Shown: piece by piece, positions 33,135-45,103 of the stretch
Layout: each line of letters starts with the position of its first letter
How positions within the stretch are numbered: the stretch's first letter is position 1
Origin: Pseudeuparius sepicola
Taxonomy: Eukaryota; Arthropoda; Insecta; Coleoptera; Anthribidae
DNA length: 64,000 nt
Assembly: GCA_963920635.1 (NCBI GenBank)
Contig: OY987300.1
Location: 61,418,915-61,482,914, forward strand
Direction: 5' to 3'
Notes under the pieces: generated by a model
Database searches by the model: none
Told to the model about the DNA's origin: nothing
What the model saw: only the letters and a program-made list of their open reading frames with translations
Program-made: the position numbers and the translations under genes

Positions 33135-34132
33135 ATGCCACTCAGTGGCGGATACAGGGGGGGGGGGCGACCGCCACCCCCCTTTTTCTACAACCATTAT
33201 TACAACCGGAGTATTATTAGGTAATCCAAAAACGCTCGTTAATTTTACACTAGAAACGACATTTCTTAATTTGGTAATACAAGGTCAGCAGCAATGTTTT
33301 GGGCGCCTGCAGGAACGTTTTAGCATGTCCGGCAGAAATGTCAGAACTTGTGACAGATGCCTAATTTTAACCTTGATATTCGATCTCTGTGCCTGTGGCT
33401 CTAACCTAAGTTTAAACACAGAAACTATAATTATAGCATTTTTCTATGCTTCAAAGAACAGAGTTTAATGTAAATTCTGTTGATTACGGCCCTATCCTCC
33501 ATCACCTATCAATATGGCCGCCTTTTAGGGAATTCTAGGGACATGAAATATTTACCTGTCACAATCTAGTGTACAATATTAAAGAGCGTTTTTAGTATAT
33601 TTTCCTCAGTTTCTCAGTAACACCATAGAAGAATTTACTACGACTAAATTCTTCTATGGTAACACCAGTACGAAGTCGCATCGTGACAAAGGCAAGAAAA
33701 TTTTTGAGCATACTTGCCAGTTTCCCGATAAGCAATGCATCGGTGGAATTATGAACCAATATGGTCCAAGGCAGACTAAGTTATTTAGCTCTATTAAATA
33801 TACACCGCAATGTACCCATAAATGAAAAAAAGATCAGTTTGCGCGAAAATAGGATTTTATTTCGTGATAAGTACATTATTTTTTAAATCTAAAGAATTAT
33901 TATTTCTTTTTGTGATTTTGTTTTGTTATGTTTATTATTTAAGTTTGTTTTTTTTTATTTTGTTTGGGTCAACATTTTTTTGTTTTTGTTTTTTCTAGAG
34001 AAATAAATTATTTTTCACAAAAATATCTACATATTATATTCTAAAAATTTCACATACCCCGGCCTCTCATGAAAAATTTTTACCACGCCGCCCCCCCGTT
34101 TGGAGTTGCCTGGATCCGTCTCTGATGCCACT
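33135..34132. mobile_element. hAT-type MITE with exact 8-bp duplication
   Basis: The element runs 33143-34124 (982 bp). Left end CAGTGGCGGATACAGGGGGG; right end complement CAGAGACGGATCCAGG. It is bounded by exact ATGCCACT at 33135-33142 and 34125-34132. The CAGNG...CGGATCCAG ends, the G-run inside the left end and the 8-bp duplication all point to hAT. No transposase; it contains an ultrashort palindrome (33624-33658). Confidence 0.92.
33617..33665. mobile_element. Ultrashort palindromic insertion, CATAGAAGAATTTA family
   Basis: The 35-bp palindrome at 33624-33658 has perfect 14-bp arms CATAGAAGAATTTA and complement, and a 7-bp loop. It is flanked by exact GTAACAC at 33617-33623 and 33659-33665. 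It lies inside the hAT MITE, so it inserted after that element was formed or travelled with it. Confidence 0.87.
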
Positions 34133-35814
34133 GCACAGTTCTGCACAAGTACTGCAGAGACCTGCGGAAGTACTGCAGATGTCCCACATATAAATTTGTA
34201 CACCTATTGCAGAACCTGATGAACCCTTCATTTAGTCTCTTTCCGAGCCTTTTTATAATCTTTTAATAAAACATTAGATGACAGCTGGAGCTGTAGATCT
34301 GGGTATTATCCATCGGTGTATCGGATCCGATTCAATAAAAAGGCTTACATTTTAGCCAGGACACAATTTTCTTAGCTATAATCAAAATTTTCCAAAAAAA
34401 TCAGCAACCATATTTTATGTTTCTGAAATGTGGAAAATTAATGTAACTTTTCTAAAAAAATGATTCAAAGATGAAAAATGTGTTCTTTGGTAAAAATTAA
34501 GTCATTTTTCGCCCATGAACTTATGCACTTAATCTTTTGTTACACATATTTTTTAAACTAACCAGTATGGAACAAAACGCCAATGATAAAAGTGAGGATA
34601 AAAATAATTAGTACATAGAAAATTAGGGCTATCCCTCGGGCTATCCCAATTTGAAAAAGGTGTGTTCATTACAAAACAAATGATGGGCTTCGCATGTCAA
34701 AAAAATTCGATTTTGTCTCGGTTTAGTCTACTTATTGATATAAGATTGGAATCAAACTACTTATGTGTTTAACGACTAAAAAATGTCACTTAGAAAAGTT
34801 TATAAATGAAACTATGGAAAAATTCTAGTTTGTGGTACTACTTTTTACAAACTTTATGACAACCAAGGTGGCGATTATTATAGCTATAAGTACATACAGG
34901 GTGATCCAAAAATGACCACCCCACTATACAGGGCCTTAATCTTCACAAGAAATTAAGAGACCCGTGTTTTTCATTTTGCACACAGATATCCGTAATAAGC
35001 GAAGAAAGGACCCTTAAACATGGCCCCAAATTTTGGGTTTTCAGCTAAAAATTGGATCAAAATGGTTGTGCATAATCTAACGTGGCCAAATTTGTTGTAG
35101 CGGCAAGGAGATGTCAGTGACATAGGGTGATTCTTAACCTACACACATAAAGTTGGGAAATTGTAGTTTTTGCAAGTAATGACTAATAATGAAAAAAATA
35201 TAGTAATAGTTTTTTAGTTTCTGAAATATACAGGGATACCTATTGAATTTTAAAGCATTAAATATAAAATGACCTTGATCCGTAATCTGCTTGACTTTTA
35301 TTTTTGGGATCATATAAAGACCATGGTTTACATTGGTAACTGTAGTTACGGAATACTGAAAAACCAAAACGTAGGGCTACATTTAAGAGCCCGTATCTCC
35401 CAGTGTAGAAAACGAAAAAACATAAATAATTAGTTTCATATTTTTTTATGAAATGTCCCTTTGGCCAGCTTTTATTTAGGGCCAAAAAGGAGGCAAGGTG
35501 TGAGGCTGGGGTACCATGGACTTTCTGAAGTTATTTATATAAAAAAAGTCTCTCAATAGGGACATGGTCCCTTTGTAAGATCGTCTGGGAGTCCCTCGGT
35601 AATCTATGATGACTGCTCTCTTGACTGCTACTGTAGATGTGGATATTCCAAATTAAGAAAAAATTGTGCCTCACAACTTTAATCATAATATTTTTGAGGG
35701 ATCAAAAATATTGCGTTGCCAATTTTAAGAATTTTTCGCCCAAAAATCGGCGGGGGATGTGCCCCCTGGCCCCTCTGACACATTGATTCTGATAAATTAT
35801 ATTATCAGGGGTAA
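34133..35814. other. Intergenic or intronic, TACAGGGTG-type repeat text
   Basis: TACAGGGTGATCCAAAAATG at about 34897 is a typical element end. TACAGGG also occurs at about 34925 and 35229. A small AATATTTTTGA palindrome at about 35689-35714 has no flanking repeat. No gene recognised. Confidence 0.45.
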
Positions 35815-36005
35815 TATAACAAGTGGTCTGCCTATTATCGATAATACCTTTCGTTAATTTTACGAATTATAATCCCAAAGCTGAAAATACCACGACTGCG
35901 CAGCAGGAGTGGTATTTTCTTAGCATTGGGATTATAATGAGTGATAAATTAAGGAAAGGTATTATCTATTATTAGGCATACCACGAGTTGTATTTGAAAA
36001 GAGAA
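35815..36005. mobile_element. Palindromic MITE
   Basis: GCCTATTATCGATAATACCTTTC, AATTATAATCCCAA and AAAATACCACGACTG in the left arm are mirrored on the right around a short GCGCAGCAG centre at about 35900. The arms are about 75-90 bp with small indels. Confidence 0.8.
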
Positions 36006-36309
36006 TTTAATAACGGCAAATAGTTAGTTTGAGCTGTCATTTAGATTGAACTTTCGGTTCTGAATATGTTTTATGTGCTAATAGACATTTAAAGATCAAT
36101 GTGTTAACTGAAAACGTATATTCTAGTCCTATATTAAATTTGGTAATGTGAAGAAGTTATCGGGTTATCAGTTTTAGCTGCCATAATATTGGTTTAGCGT
36201 AACTAGGACGTAACTAAGAGAGTAGGATTTCAGCGATTATTTCCCTCATACTGCTTGCATCCAATAAGGTAGCTCCTTCCATAAAAATCCAACCAATGAT
36301 ATGCCTCTG

Positions 36310-36372
36310 CTAGCGATAATTTGCACTAGTGCAATTACCGGTAATTGCACTTGCGCAAATTATCACTTCGTT
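36310..36372. repeat. Compound palindrome
   Basis: GATAATTTGC and GCAAATTATC flank a perfect inner palindrome TGCAATTACCGGTAATTGCA. Total stem about 26 bp with a small internal mismatch. It resembles the core of a palindromic MITE. Confidence 0.65.
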
Positions 36373-36520
36373 GCTTAGCAACCGCGAATCTGTTGGATAC
36401 AAACACGTACCTACTTCTTAAAGTTTGTGTGTTTCACACTGTTCTAAATTATGCAGCTTATAAATTATGTTGCGGTATTATTATGCATTATATCAATGAA
36501 TTTATATAACTTTTACATTG

Positions 36521-37065
36521 CTAAATTCTAGTGTTGCCGGACACTTATTTGTGGCCGGACATAAATGTCCGAGCACGGACATTTATGGACATGACACATT
36601 AAAAAATGCTCGATAAATGTCCAATAAATTTCAAAATATTTTAAATAGAAGAAGAAGCGAAACTTAACCTCATTTTTTTTTTATTTTTTATAACAACACG
36701 TTTTGGAAGGGTTTCCCTCCATAAGATATCTGCCGTGTGTGTGTGTGTGTTTTTTTTTCTTATTTCCTTTTATTAATGGGTAAAAGAAGTGGTATAATAT
36801 GGAATTACTTCCAAAAAGTCCAAAAAACAGTAAAACATATGGAATTTGCAAATTCTGCAAACATGCTATACGCATGACGAAGCATGCATATATAAACATA
36901 TATAAATAATATATCGTTTTAAAGCTCTACTTAAATCCAATAGGATGGTGATGTTTTTAGCTTATTTTATAAATGTCTGATAAATGTCCGGACATATTAA
37001 GGACACATTGGCTGGACATTTCTCTTAAAATAAATGTCCGGACATTTGGCAACTCTACTAAATTC
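36521..37065. mobile_element. hAT-type MITE, TAG(T/A)GTTGCC ends, exact 8-bp duplication
   Basis: The element spans 36529-37057 (529 bp). Left end TAGTGTTGCCGGACA, right end complement TAGAGTTGCCAAATG. The flanks CTAAATTC at 36521-36528 and 37058-37065 are identical. The subterminal regions repeat ATGTCCGGACAT-like words, plausible transposase binding sites. No transposase. A (GT)n run lies at about 36735-36750. Confidence 0.92.
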
Positions 37066-37279
37066 TTGTTATTTAGACCTCCGCCTCCGTTTAAATTTAT
37101 GACACATTCAGAAAATAAACCAACGCTGACAGGGTGTAGGTATAATTGCATTTGCCTTGGATACCCAAGCGTCATGTTTGTTTACTCGAACGCTACAGTC
37201 GAAGCTGTGAAAAACTCGTTCGAAATGAGTCGTTTTGGAAATGTAAAAATAGAAAAAATTAATACAGAAATTATTAAAT

Positions 37280-37590
37280 CGTATTCGTGAAATAATCTCG
37301 ACAAATACCACTCGTGCCCGAAATTTTTCTAGATAATTTTATTCTCAAGCCCTATTTTGCCCATTAGTAAAGCCACTCGTACAAATTGGGCTTTTATTTT
37401 CAGAGAAAAAATCCCGAGAGCGAAGCTCGAGGGATTTTATCAGAAAATAAAAGCCCAATTTATACTCGTGATCTTTCTAGACAATATAGCGCTTTCGAAA
37501 AAATTATCGATAAAATTTCCGGCACTAGTGATATCACATACGAAAATACCACTAGTGGTATTATCGCTGAAATCATCACCTGATTGGTTA
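37280..37590. mobile_element. Palindromic MITE-like segment, GAGCGAAGCTCGA core
   Basis: CAAATTGGGCTTTTATTTTC at about 37383 is mirrored as GAAAATAAAAGCCCAATTT at about 37442, around the core GAGCGAAGCTCGAGGGATT. AATACCACTAGTGGTATT at about 37545-37562 is a perfect palindrome. Overlapping open frames on both strands follow from the symmetry. Confidence 0.65.
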
Positions 37591-37746
37591 ATATTTCCAA
37601 AATCATATCATTTCATTGGTTCATATTGGCAGGCGTTGAATTCTCTATGTATAGTACCTACACTATTGTTATAGGGCAAAACTCAGATATCCCCAGTTTC
37701 TATGGCAAAATTGCTCAGAATAATTTAAAATCGAAAATTATTATTG

Positions 37747-39115
37747 TATACAGGGTATTTCTAAATTATGGTACCAACGTAATGTGACAGATAGAACATG
37801 TAATTGTGAACAAAAAGTTTCTTATAAACATGGGTCCGAAAATGCATAATAGAAAAGTTACAGGGTGACAAAAGTACAGTTTGAAAACATATTTTTTCTA
37901 CGGCCATTTGGTAATTTGTCCTATATAAAAAAGTAATAAGACTTATTACTCCTCCCGTGAGTAATGACCCGTGAGTAATGGCCATTACTCACGGGCTATG
38001 AACCAATCATATTAAGTAGATCGCATTAAAATCACAACAATCACGTATGCCTTGATTGACAGGGAAGCTTCCATAATAAATTAGTTGAAGTTGTCAAATG
38101 TCATTTTTAACTCTCTCCTGTTTAACATGAGTTCTAGTGATGAAGACACCAAAATAAGCACTCCTCCCGAAATACAAAATGCGGCGAAAGAGGCTTCACT
38201 TAATTTGTTACCCGAAAAATCGAGGAAAAACTACGAATTGGCATATAAACAGTTCATGGAATAGAGAAGCTGTTTCGTCGTTGACCTTTCTTAGATTTTT
38301 TAATGAAAATATCCTTTTTTTAATAAAACATCTGCTTTCGTGTTTTAATTGTTTTTCTCTCTCCACAACCTTTTTATATTTTCACAACCAACTCTGATCA
38401 TTATGTTCTATCCATTTATTTCTAAAGGTAGGTTAGAGTTACCAACCTAAACATCTCAAAACTATAAATATTACTGAACTAACCTAAATTACACAACACG
38501 TTCTTATTTTTTTAATAGAGCTTATAATTTGTTAAATAACTTGGAGTCTTACATCTGCGTCCTGAGGTAGATTCACGAATACTAGGGATATACGAGGGAT
38601 CTATCATAGGGCTAACAGGTTCTTCTGAATCTATTTTCGTGAGTAATAACCATCATTACTTACTCGTTGAATAATATACTATTTCTCAATAGTTTCTACA
38701 GAAGTTATGCAATTTCAATGAAACTTGGTGCAATCCTTTAGTCACTGAATTTCGCGTAAAAACAATTATTTATTCTCATCGCCATGAAGTGGAGGGGCGG
38801 GGTAGTACAATGGGGTTTAATATAAAAAAATGCGTGTCCTTTGTATTTTCGGAAAAATAATAACATTTTCTGAAAGACAAATTAATATGTCACAAAAAGT
38901 TTCAATGTTGCCAAAATGTACCTACCGTTCTCTTTTTGCAAAATGACAAGAAGGGTATGGGTTTTCTGGATATCATTACTTGGTATATAAACTTGTCATA
39001 ACGAATTATATTAAGTATTTATTTTTTCAAACTGTATCTTTATCACCCTGTGACTTTTTTATTGTACATTTTCATCCATGTTCATAGGAAACTTTTCTTT
39101 TTATGATACAGGTTC
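37747..39115. mobile_element. Foldback element interrupted by a recombinase-like fragment
   Basis: Text at about 37800-37880 (ACAAAAAGTTTCTTATAAACATG, TGCATAATAGAAAAGTTACAGGGTGA) is mirrored at about 39045-39100 (TCACCCTGTGACTTTTTTATTG, CATGTTCATAGGAAACTTTTC). Between them sits a block with CGTGAGTAATG palindromes (37954-37995) and the fragment at 38127-38264. Confidence 0.5.
38127..38264 (+). pseudogene. Fragment of a tyrosine-recombinase-like N-terminal domain
   Basis: The ATG at 38127 opens 45 codons beginning MSSSDEDTKISTPPEIQ and containing LPEKSRKNYELAYKQFME, then TAG at 38262-38264. The LPEKSRKxYExxYKxFMEW pattern is the N-terminal helical (SAM-like) core-binding region of invertebrate phage-integrase-type proteins, such as Crypton-like or domesticated relatives. 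The stop falls where the family usually has Trp, and no catalytic domain follows. It is a truncated relic or the first exon of a cut-down element. Confidence 0.55.
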
Positions 39116-39826
39116 GAATTTTGAGCTTTTTCCCCTTTCGTCGAGAAAATTTAAAATTGTGAAAATAAAGTAAAATTTTGGGAAAAGTCCAAATTATAAA
39201 AGTTGCTAGAAAAAGTAAAGATTTTAGGAAAAAAATACTAAATAGGAAAATTTGCGGCGTGGCCCCTCTGCGCTTCCATACCTAATAGTATTAATAGTAT
39301 TTTTGCATCCTCGATCGCTCATTAGATATCAGACTATAGGTTTTTTGGGCCTCTCTGATTTTGCGGATTACGCGACGCTTCTTTAACATGGTTTCTTTGA
39401 AGAAGAAAAAAAGATTTTGACTGTCACATTTTTTTCATTTGGAATATCTACAACACATTTATATAGTATTTGGTATATTTCTAAAGGCAAACTTTGAGCT
39501 TTGCTGTAACATGTAAAAAGGGTTGTTTTCCCTAGAGTCCCTCTAATGTATAATGACTTTAACTATTTAGTTATAAAGGACTCTACATAAGTATAGTTTT
39601 CCTGAACCAATTTCACATTTCCTAATTTTGATAACTAAAACTGTGTCTACTTTTTCTAAAAAATGATTAATAAAAATAAAATCCTTCTTGTCCAAGAAAA
39701 CTCCGTCGTCCTTATAGGGTGTTTTAGGTATGTTGTCGCGAAAAATAACTGTTTACTAAAATCCGAAGCTTACTAACCCGGAGATTCTTTATTATTGCGG
39801 ACCTGGATGTGATCAAGCTTTGACTT
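39116..39826. other. Intergenic or intronic, no gene seen
   Basis: No supported gene or clear element. Confidence 0.45.
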
Positions 39827-40254
39827 CTAAAACCGAATGCCTCTCTTGTCCACACGTACCAATCTCCATCCTCTTACGCCAGCGATTTCTTTATAGCCTA
39901 ATATAATACCATTGATTAAGGTATTCGATTCAATGATAATACACAAACTTTTACTTTTAAGAGGGAATTGTTCCATGCATGGACCGCGCAAACCGCTGGC
40001 GACGCACTTTTGATTACTACAGGTATTGTATTCCCACATTTGTATGTACTTTGTAATTTCCAAAATTTCCGCGAATTTAATAAAAAATACGAACAAAAAT
40101 ACGTTTTAGTCTCCGAGTCAAAGACGTAGTTTATCCAAAGATCCACGACCTGCCAATTAGGAACTTGTTGATAAATAAACTCTGCCCGATCCTCTGTCCG
40201 ATCGATTCTCTTTGAGCCCCCTAAATGTGTTGTCAATATTTTTAAAACAACCAA
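39827..40254 (-). other. Unrecognised Cys-containing frames, possible frameshifted relic
   Basis: Two overlapping minus-strand frames, 40254-39916 and 40096-39827, each look more protein-like than their surroundings. They include WQVVDLWINYVFDSETKTYF in the first, and NTCSNQKCVASGLRGPCMEQ then GWRLVRVDKRGIRF in the second. Together they could be one broken coding region with a frame change near 40096. I do not recognise the family, and chance open frames are possible. Confidence 0.25.
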
Positions 40255-40450
40255 AGACTATTTTATAAACATACCGCTAGAAATAACTACCCATTGATCA
40301 TCGGCTTAATTGAAATACGATTTGTTCGTTTTGGCGTAAGCAAATGAGAGTTTTCGTTTGAGTACCTACATTTTTACTGGCCAGGAATTTAGCTCCTATC
40401 CATACCAAAGACTCGAGCGATCAGCTGAAGTGAGCCCTAATAAGGACACA

Positions 40451-40588
40451 TGGCTGACGTCACCGACAAAGCGCAGGAAATCAAGGTCCGTATATCAGGC
40501 TTAGTTCTATCTCGCAGTGTTACCGACCTTTACATACCGTCTTTTATATGGGGCCGTTTGCAACCGAATTCCAGACTAAATTCTACCT
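40451..40588 (+). other. Possible short 5' exon or small ORF
   Basis: An ATG in good context (CACATGG, at 40451) opens MADVTDKAQEIK followed by AAGGTCCGT, which could be a weak splice donor after AAG. Without splicing, the frame runs 46 codons to TGA at 40589-40591. The local sequence is GC-richer than its surroundings. No family is recognised and no later exon was found. Confidence 0.2.
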
Positions 40589-41303
40589 GATTTATATCTA
40601 TTATGTCGTGCTCTAAGTGAATTGGTGATCACCTACGATTTAAAATATTTTTTCCATCCTTATCTATTGACTATATTTGGCGAGGTATTGGGTAGGTATC
40701 AAGTTCAATAACTAAAAAGAAAAAAGCGTACCTAAGTGTCTTTAGTGGAGTATTCACTATAATATAGAAGAATTTGATTGTGAATGTAAATCGTTGCTAT
40801 TTGTATCATTGACTTGTAACTTGTCGGCAGATTAAGTATAGCTTTCGTCTTTACCAAGTCAAAATGGTGGCATAGGATCGAGTTTGAGAGATACAGTGTT
40901 TTTTCACGTTCATTAAACGTGCCATAATTTAATTGTTTGTGTAAATTTTCGATTTCTGTAAAAGCATTTTTAGTTCGCGTTTTTTTGCTTAAAACCGGTA
41001 ACCAAAGAAAATAGGCATATCTACCTACTTAGTTCTTAAAACAGGGGACATTGCTTACGATATATTTTAGGTAACTTTAAAATCTCTTTATTTGTGTCAA
41101 TCCCTACCCATTTGTAAGGAATATGGTAGGTTAATATGGCTCATCTTATTATGTATTCATAATTTTTTTGTTGTTCATTATTATTAATTTTATTACTTTT
41201 TCTTTGTCTACAAAGTATTGTATATATAACTACAATATTTTCCAATAAATTAGCACGTAAATATTAGATAATATAATAATAATAAGTTATGTAAATAATG
41301 TAA

Positions 41304-42340
41304 CTAGCACTCTCAGAGAAATAACCAAGGATAGAGGGAGTAAGAACAAAAAGTAAACAGCCAACATCTTTTTGAGTGATGCCACGTTCTCCATTATTTA
41401 CAGCATTTCATTTCAAAATAGAAGGTTTTAATAATGGGATTAAATGAAGGCACACGTTCCATAACGCTAAATTAACAAATGTAGTTATTAATTTCTTGTA
41501 TGTAACAATTTTAAACTAAAACTAAATTGCGCTGTAATTATAGTAGCTAATTATCACTTTAATAAAATCGTCACAGATACCTCAAACCGCCCAACATGGC
41601 AACGCCGCCGTTGCTGCCGCGGGCACCGCGTTCGTTAAGACTCAGTATACAGCACCTACGTGGTGATTCAACATTTTGACCCATGAAATGGCTTTTTTCG
41701 ATCTGTAGAGAGCAACACGCATAATTTTAAACTTTTGGTCAATACAAATTTTAATCTAAGTAATTTCTCACATTTTGAGACAAAAATTATTTAAAAATAT
41801 TTATGACAATGGCAGTTATTAGGCTTTTTGCGTAAATGCTAATAACGGCCATTGTGATCAATCTATTTAAATAATTTTTGTCTCAAAATGTGAGTAATTA
41901 CTTAGATTAAAATTTGTATTGACCAAAAGTTTAAAATTATGCGTGTTGCTCTCTACAGATCGAAAAAAGGCATTTCATGGGTCAAAATATTGAATCTCCA
42001 CGCACGTGCTGTACATTGAGCCTTTGTGTTTGCCCAGGAAGTCAAGTTTTCCGATTGTTTACGTATGCATTTTTAGTGATTTTAATTGTTTTTCTATTAT
42101 TTTATAGGCTATTTATTAGTATTTAGGATATAGTTACTGATTTTGTATACAATGGGACGCAGTGGTGTGTGGCCAAATTGATATTTCTCAGAATATAACC
42201 TATCTCAGGTAAACGTTGTACACACGGGCCTAATGTTTGTTTACTTCGGTAAATTTGCATAAGATGTTGGTTGACTACAAACGTGTGTATTTTGATGCGG
42301 TTGCTTCCTCTATCCTTGGTTATTTCTCTGAGCTAGCACT
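41304..42340. mobile_element. hAT-size-duplication MITE, CTCAGAGAAATAACC ends, with nested palindrome
   Basis: The element spans 41312-42332 (1021 bp). Its ends are inverted: CTCAGAGAAATAACCAAGGA at the left and TCCTTGGTTATTTCTCTGAG at the right. It is bounded by exact CTAGCACT at 41304-41311 and 42333-42340. A second copy lies at 57997-58499. The difference in size is due mainly to a 362-bp palindrome (41650-42011) inserted in this copy. No transposase is visible. Confidence 0.93.
41650..42011. mobile_element. Near-perfect 362-bp palindrome nested in the MITE
   Basis: The arms (about 170 bp) share CATTTTGACCCATGAAATG, GATCTGTAGAGAGCAACACG, AATTTTAAACTTTTGGTCAA, TCACATTTTGAGACAAAAAT and more, around a loop at about 41822-41850. 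The ends are CAGCAC...GTGCTG with TA on both sides (41648-41649, 42012-42013), suggesting a Tc1/mariner-type insertion. Confidence 0.88.
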
Positions 42341-43259
42341 ACAATACCTGCGATAATAAATATTATTATGAGTTTTAGTTTATCTTAATAGACTACTGAT
42401 ACCAAGTATTAGACGAATAGGCAGTTAGGAAGCTTAGAGGCCTAAAGAAGTATGAATTGACAATTTGACAAAAATATAAATATCGTTGGCAAAAACGATA
42501 TATTTTTTTTATAGAAGTTCTCTCAATAATTGTAAGACACATTATCTATCACATTCTCGTGGTTTTAGACTTTATTTACTCTTCCAGCTTAGATCTTGAT
42601 TTGTATAAGAACTTCCGTTATTAAATTGTTTCAGAATTCCAGAAAGTTTGTATTCAATTAAAGGCTCAAAACAATAACAATTGCTTGTGATTGCGTTGTT
42701 GTTTTCATGGGTTGTTTCCCTCGTTGAGCTTGAATTCAGTAAAATAGCTACGTGTATTGTATTACCAAAAGTGCAAATGTACAGGGTGATCCACATAACA
42801 TTTTACCCATCCTTAATTTATTTATTTTTCGACTTAAAGAAAAAATGGAGAAATAAGTAAAAGTTTTAAAATTTTTAGTGGGCGTTTCCATGGTCTTTGA
42901 GTCGAGACAGTTCCGTATTTTTCGAAAGATGCGCCGATTTTCAAAAAACAATTTTACAACCTATAGTACTCGAAGGGCTCTACATTTTAAGATATAATTT
43001 TTTGAAATACTTATGTAGGTAGTCCTATTCCATGGCCTACTGTTATTAAAAGACCTTCAAACAACAATCACAAAACCATATTTGGCAGTAAAATGGATAG
43101 TGCCATCGAATTGGCCATAGGTCAATACTCTTAAGTTATACAGGGTGTTCGCCAAATGCGGCCAAATTTCTAAAAAAAGGGTTTTCCGGAGTACCTTGTA
43201 TAAACCACAGAGCATATTTAGTGATATTTTTTCGCGAATCGATTAAGCCTTTCTCAATA
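42341..43259. other. Intergenic or intronic, TACAGGGTG-type ends
   Basis: ACAGGGTGATCCACATAAC at about 42780 and ACAGGGTGTTCGCCAAATG at about 43140 look like ends of foldback elements. No gene recognised. Confidence 0.45.
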
Positions 43260-43631
43260 GTATAAGAGCCGGCCGCACGATTTCAACTCTCATAAGATTA
43301 TAGAATAAGATGTTATGTAAAATGTAGACAGTATATATATTTCTTTACTTGAAGCGAGTAGGTTACCTCAATTAATATGGGCCCGAGGCCCGATCATTGG
43401 TATTTAAAGAAGTTGTGGTTAATTTTTAGGCAAATCTACTCTCATGTGCTTATAGAACAAAATAGGAAAGAAGGCCCATGGAGCAAGAATAAAAAAGGGT
43501 CCCTTGGTCCTTTAGAAATCCGATAGGCGTATTTTCGGGGCCTCGAAAATCCTCCGCTGTTAAATACGGCGCGAAAGACGGGGGCAAGTCTGGACCTCGG
43601 GGACGCGAGTTGTGTGCGAGGTCCCGCTATA

Positions 43632-45101
43632 CACTGTGTCCCGGATAAGAATGAACAGCATGGGGATATTGCAAACGGTGAGAGATAGAGCAACGGTTAA
43701 ATGGGGAAAAAGTTGCGCAATTTCGAGGTCAATAAAATGGCACAAACAGATTTCTAATATCTTTTTTCGTTTTTGAGTTATTTTGAAAAAAGTAAAATTT
43801 TGCGTTTTCGATTTTATTTTTTTCTGAAGTTGTTATCACAGATAGAAAGAAAAGAAAAACACTTTCTTGTGGCACTTTTTAACGGGCTTTAAGATGACGT
43901 TTATAGATTTGTTCTACAACGTTTCGTTTTTGGGAAACCATCTTCAACTTTATTTTTTTAAATACGGACCTGGATTTTTTTTTGCAGATTTTGAAAGCAC
44001 TTTTCATTGCAAATACGATGATGTATGACACGAAATATTTTTAAATTGTTTTGAGACAATTATTCTGAAAATTCCCTTTTTTCCATTCATTTTTCTCTAA
44101 TGCGGCCCTGTATTTAATAATAAGAAGTCTAAATATTAATCAGTATTGTCAACAATTTAACTAACAACTTATCTTTCGATTATTGGAGAACCAAAAAAAG
44201 GACGGCAAAGACTAATAACAGTCACATGCGATAATAAAAAATAAATAAAAACCCCCACCTAGAAGGCTTTGAAACAACGAAACCAACCCCTTGTCATTTG
44301 TCATAACTCCCACTGTATCATTTAGTTCACAATTTGTATCATTAGAAATGGAGGGTGCTTTTTCAAATGGGGACAAATTTAACATGTCAGCATGTTATAT
44401 CTTGCGTCACAGAAATAGTGTAGAGGCCGAACGAATGTATTTTTGCAATTAATAAATAGCAAAAGTTATTGATTTCGTTGGCTTAAAGCTTTCTTCTGAC
44501 AATTAGAAAAAGCTAAGAATTTACTCCAAAACACAATGCGACACTGTTTGCTGTACAACAACAGAGGAAAACACTTACCAGACTGGGCCGTATTTAAAAA
44601 TATTAAGTTTTCGAAGTAAAAATAAACTGTAAATAAATTGTTGTCAATACTGATTAATAATTAGACTTCTTATTATTAAATACAGGGCCGCAATAGAAAA
44701 AAATGAATGGAAAAAAAGGAATAATCAGTATAATTGTCTCAAAACATTTTAAAAATATTTCGTGTCATACATCATGGTATTTGCAATGAAAAGTGCTTTC
44801 AAAATCTGCAAAAAAAAATCCAGGTCCGTATTTAAAAAAATAAAGTTGAAGATGGTTAAAAAGTGCCATAAGAAAGTTTCTTTTTTTCTATCTGTCATAA
44901 CAACTTCAGAAAAAAATAAAATCGAAAACGCAAAATTTTACTTTTTTCAGAATAACTCAAAAACGAAAAAAGATATTAGAAATCTGTTTGTGCCATTTTA
45001 TTGACCTCGAAATTGCGCAACTTTTTCCCCATTTAACCGTTGCTCTATCTCTCACCGTTTGCAATATCCCCATGCTGTTCATTCTTATCCGGGACACAGT
45101 G
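43632..45101. mobile_element. Inner palindromic element with ~530-bp arms, TA-flanked
   Basis: The ends CACTGTGTCCCGGATAAGAA (43632) and the complement ending at 45101 are flanked by TA (43630-43631, 45102-45103). The arms continue through GTTGCGCAATTTCGAGGTCA, AAAACGAAACG-like and AATACGGACCTGG text to about 44160 and 44570. The same short peptide frame therefore appears on opposite strands at both ends; it is not evidence for a gene. Confidence 0.9.
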
Positions 45102-45103
45102 TA

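Noticed and set aside
32950..33468. 172-codon open frame as a gene
   Set aside because: It crosses the boundary and the poly-G end of a hAT MITE at 33143, so it is a chance fusion of flank and transposon.
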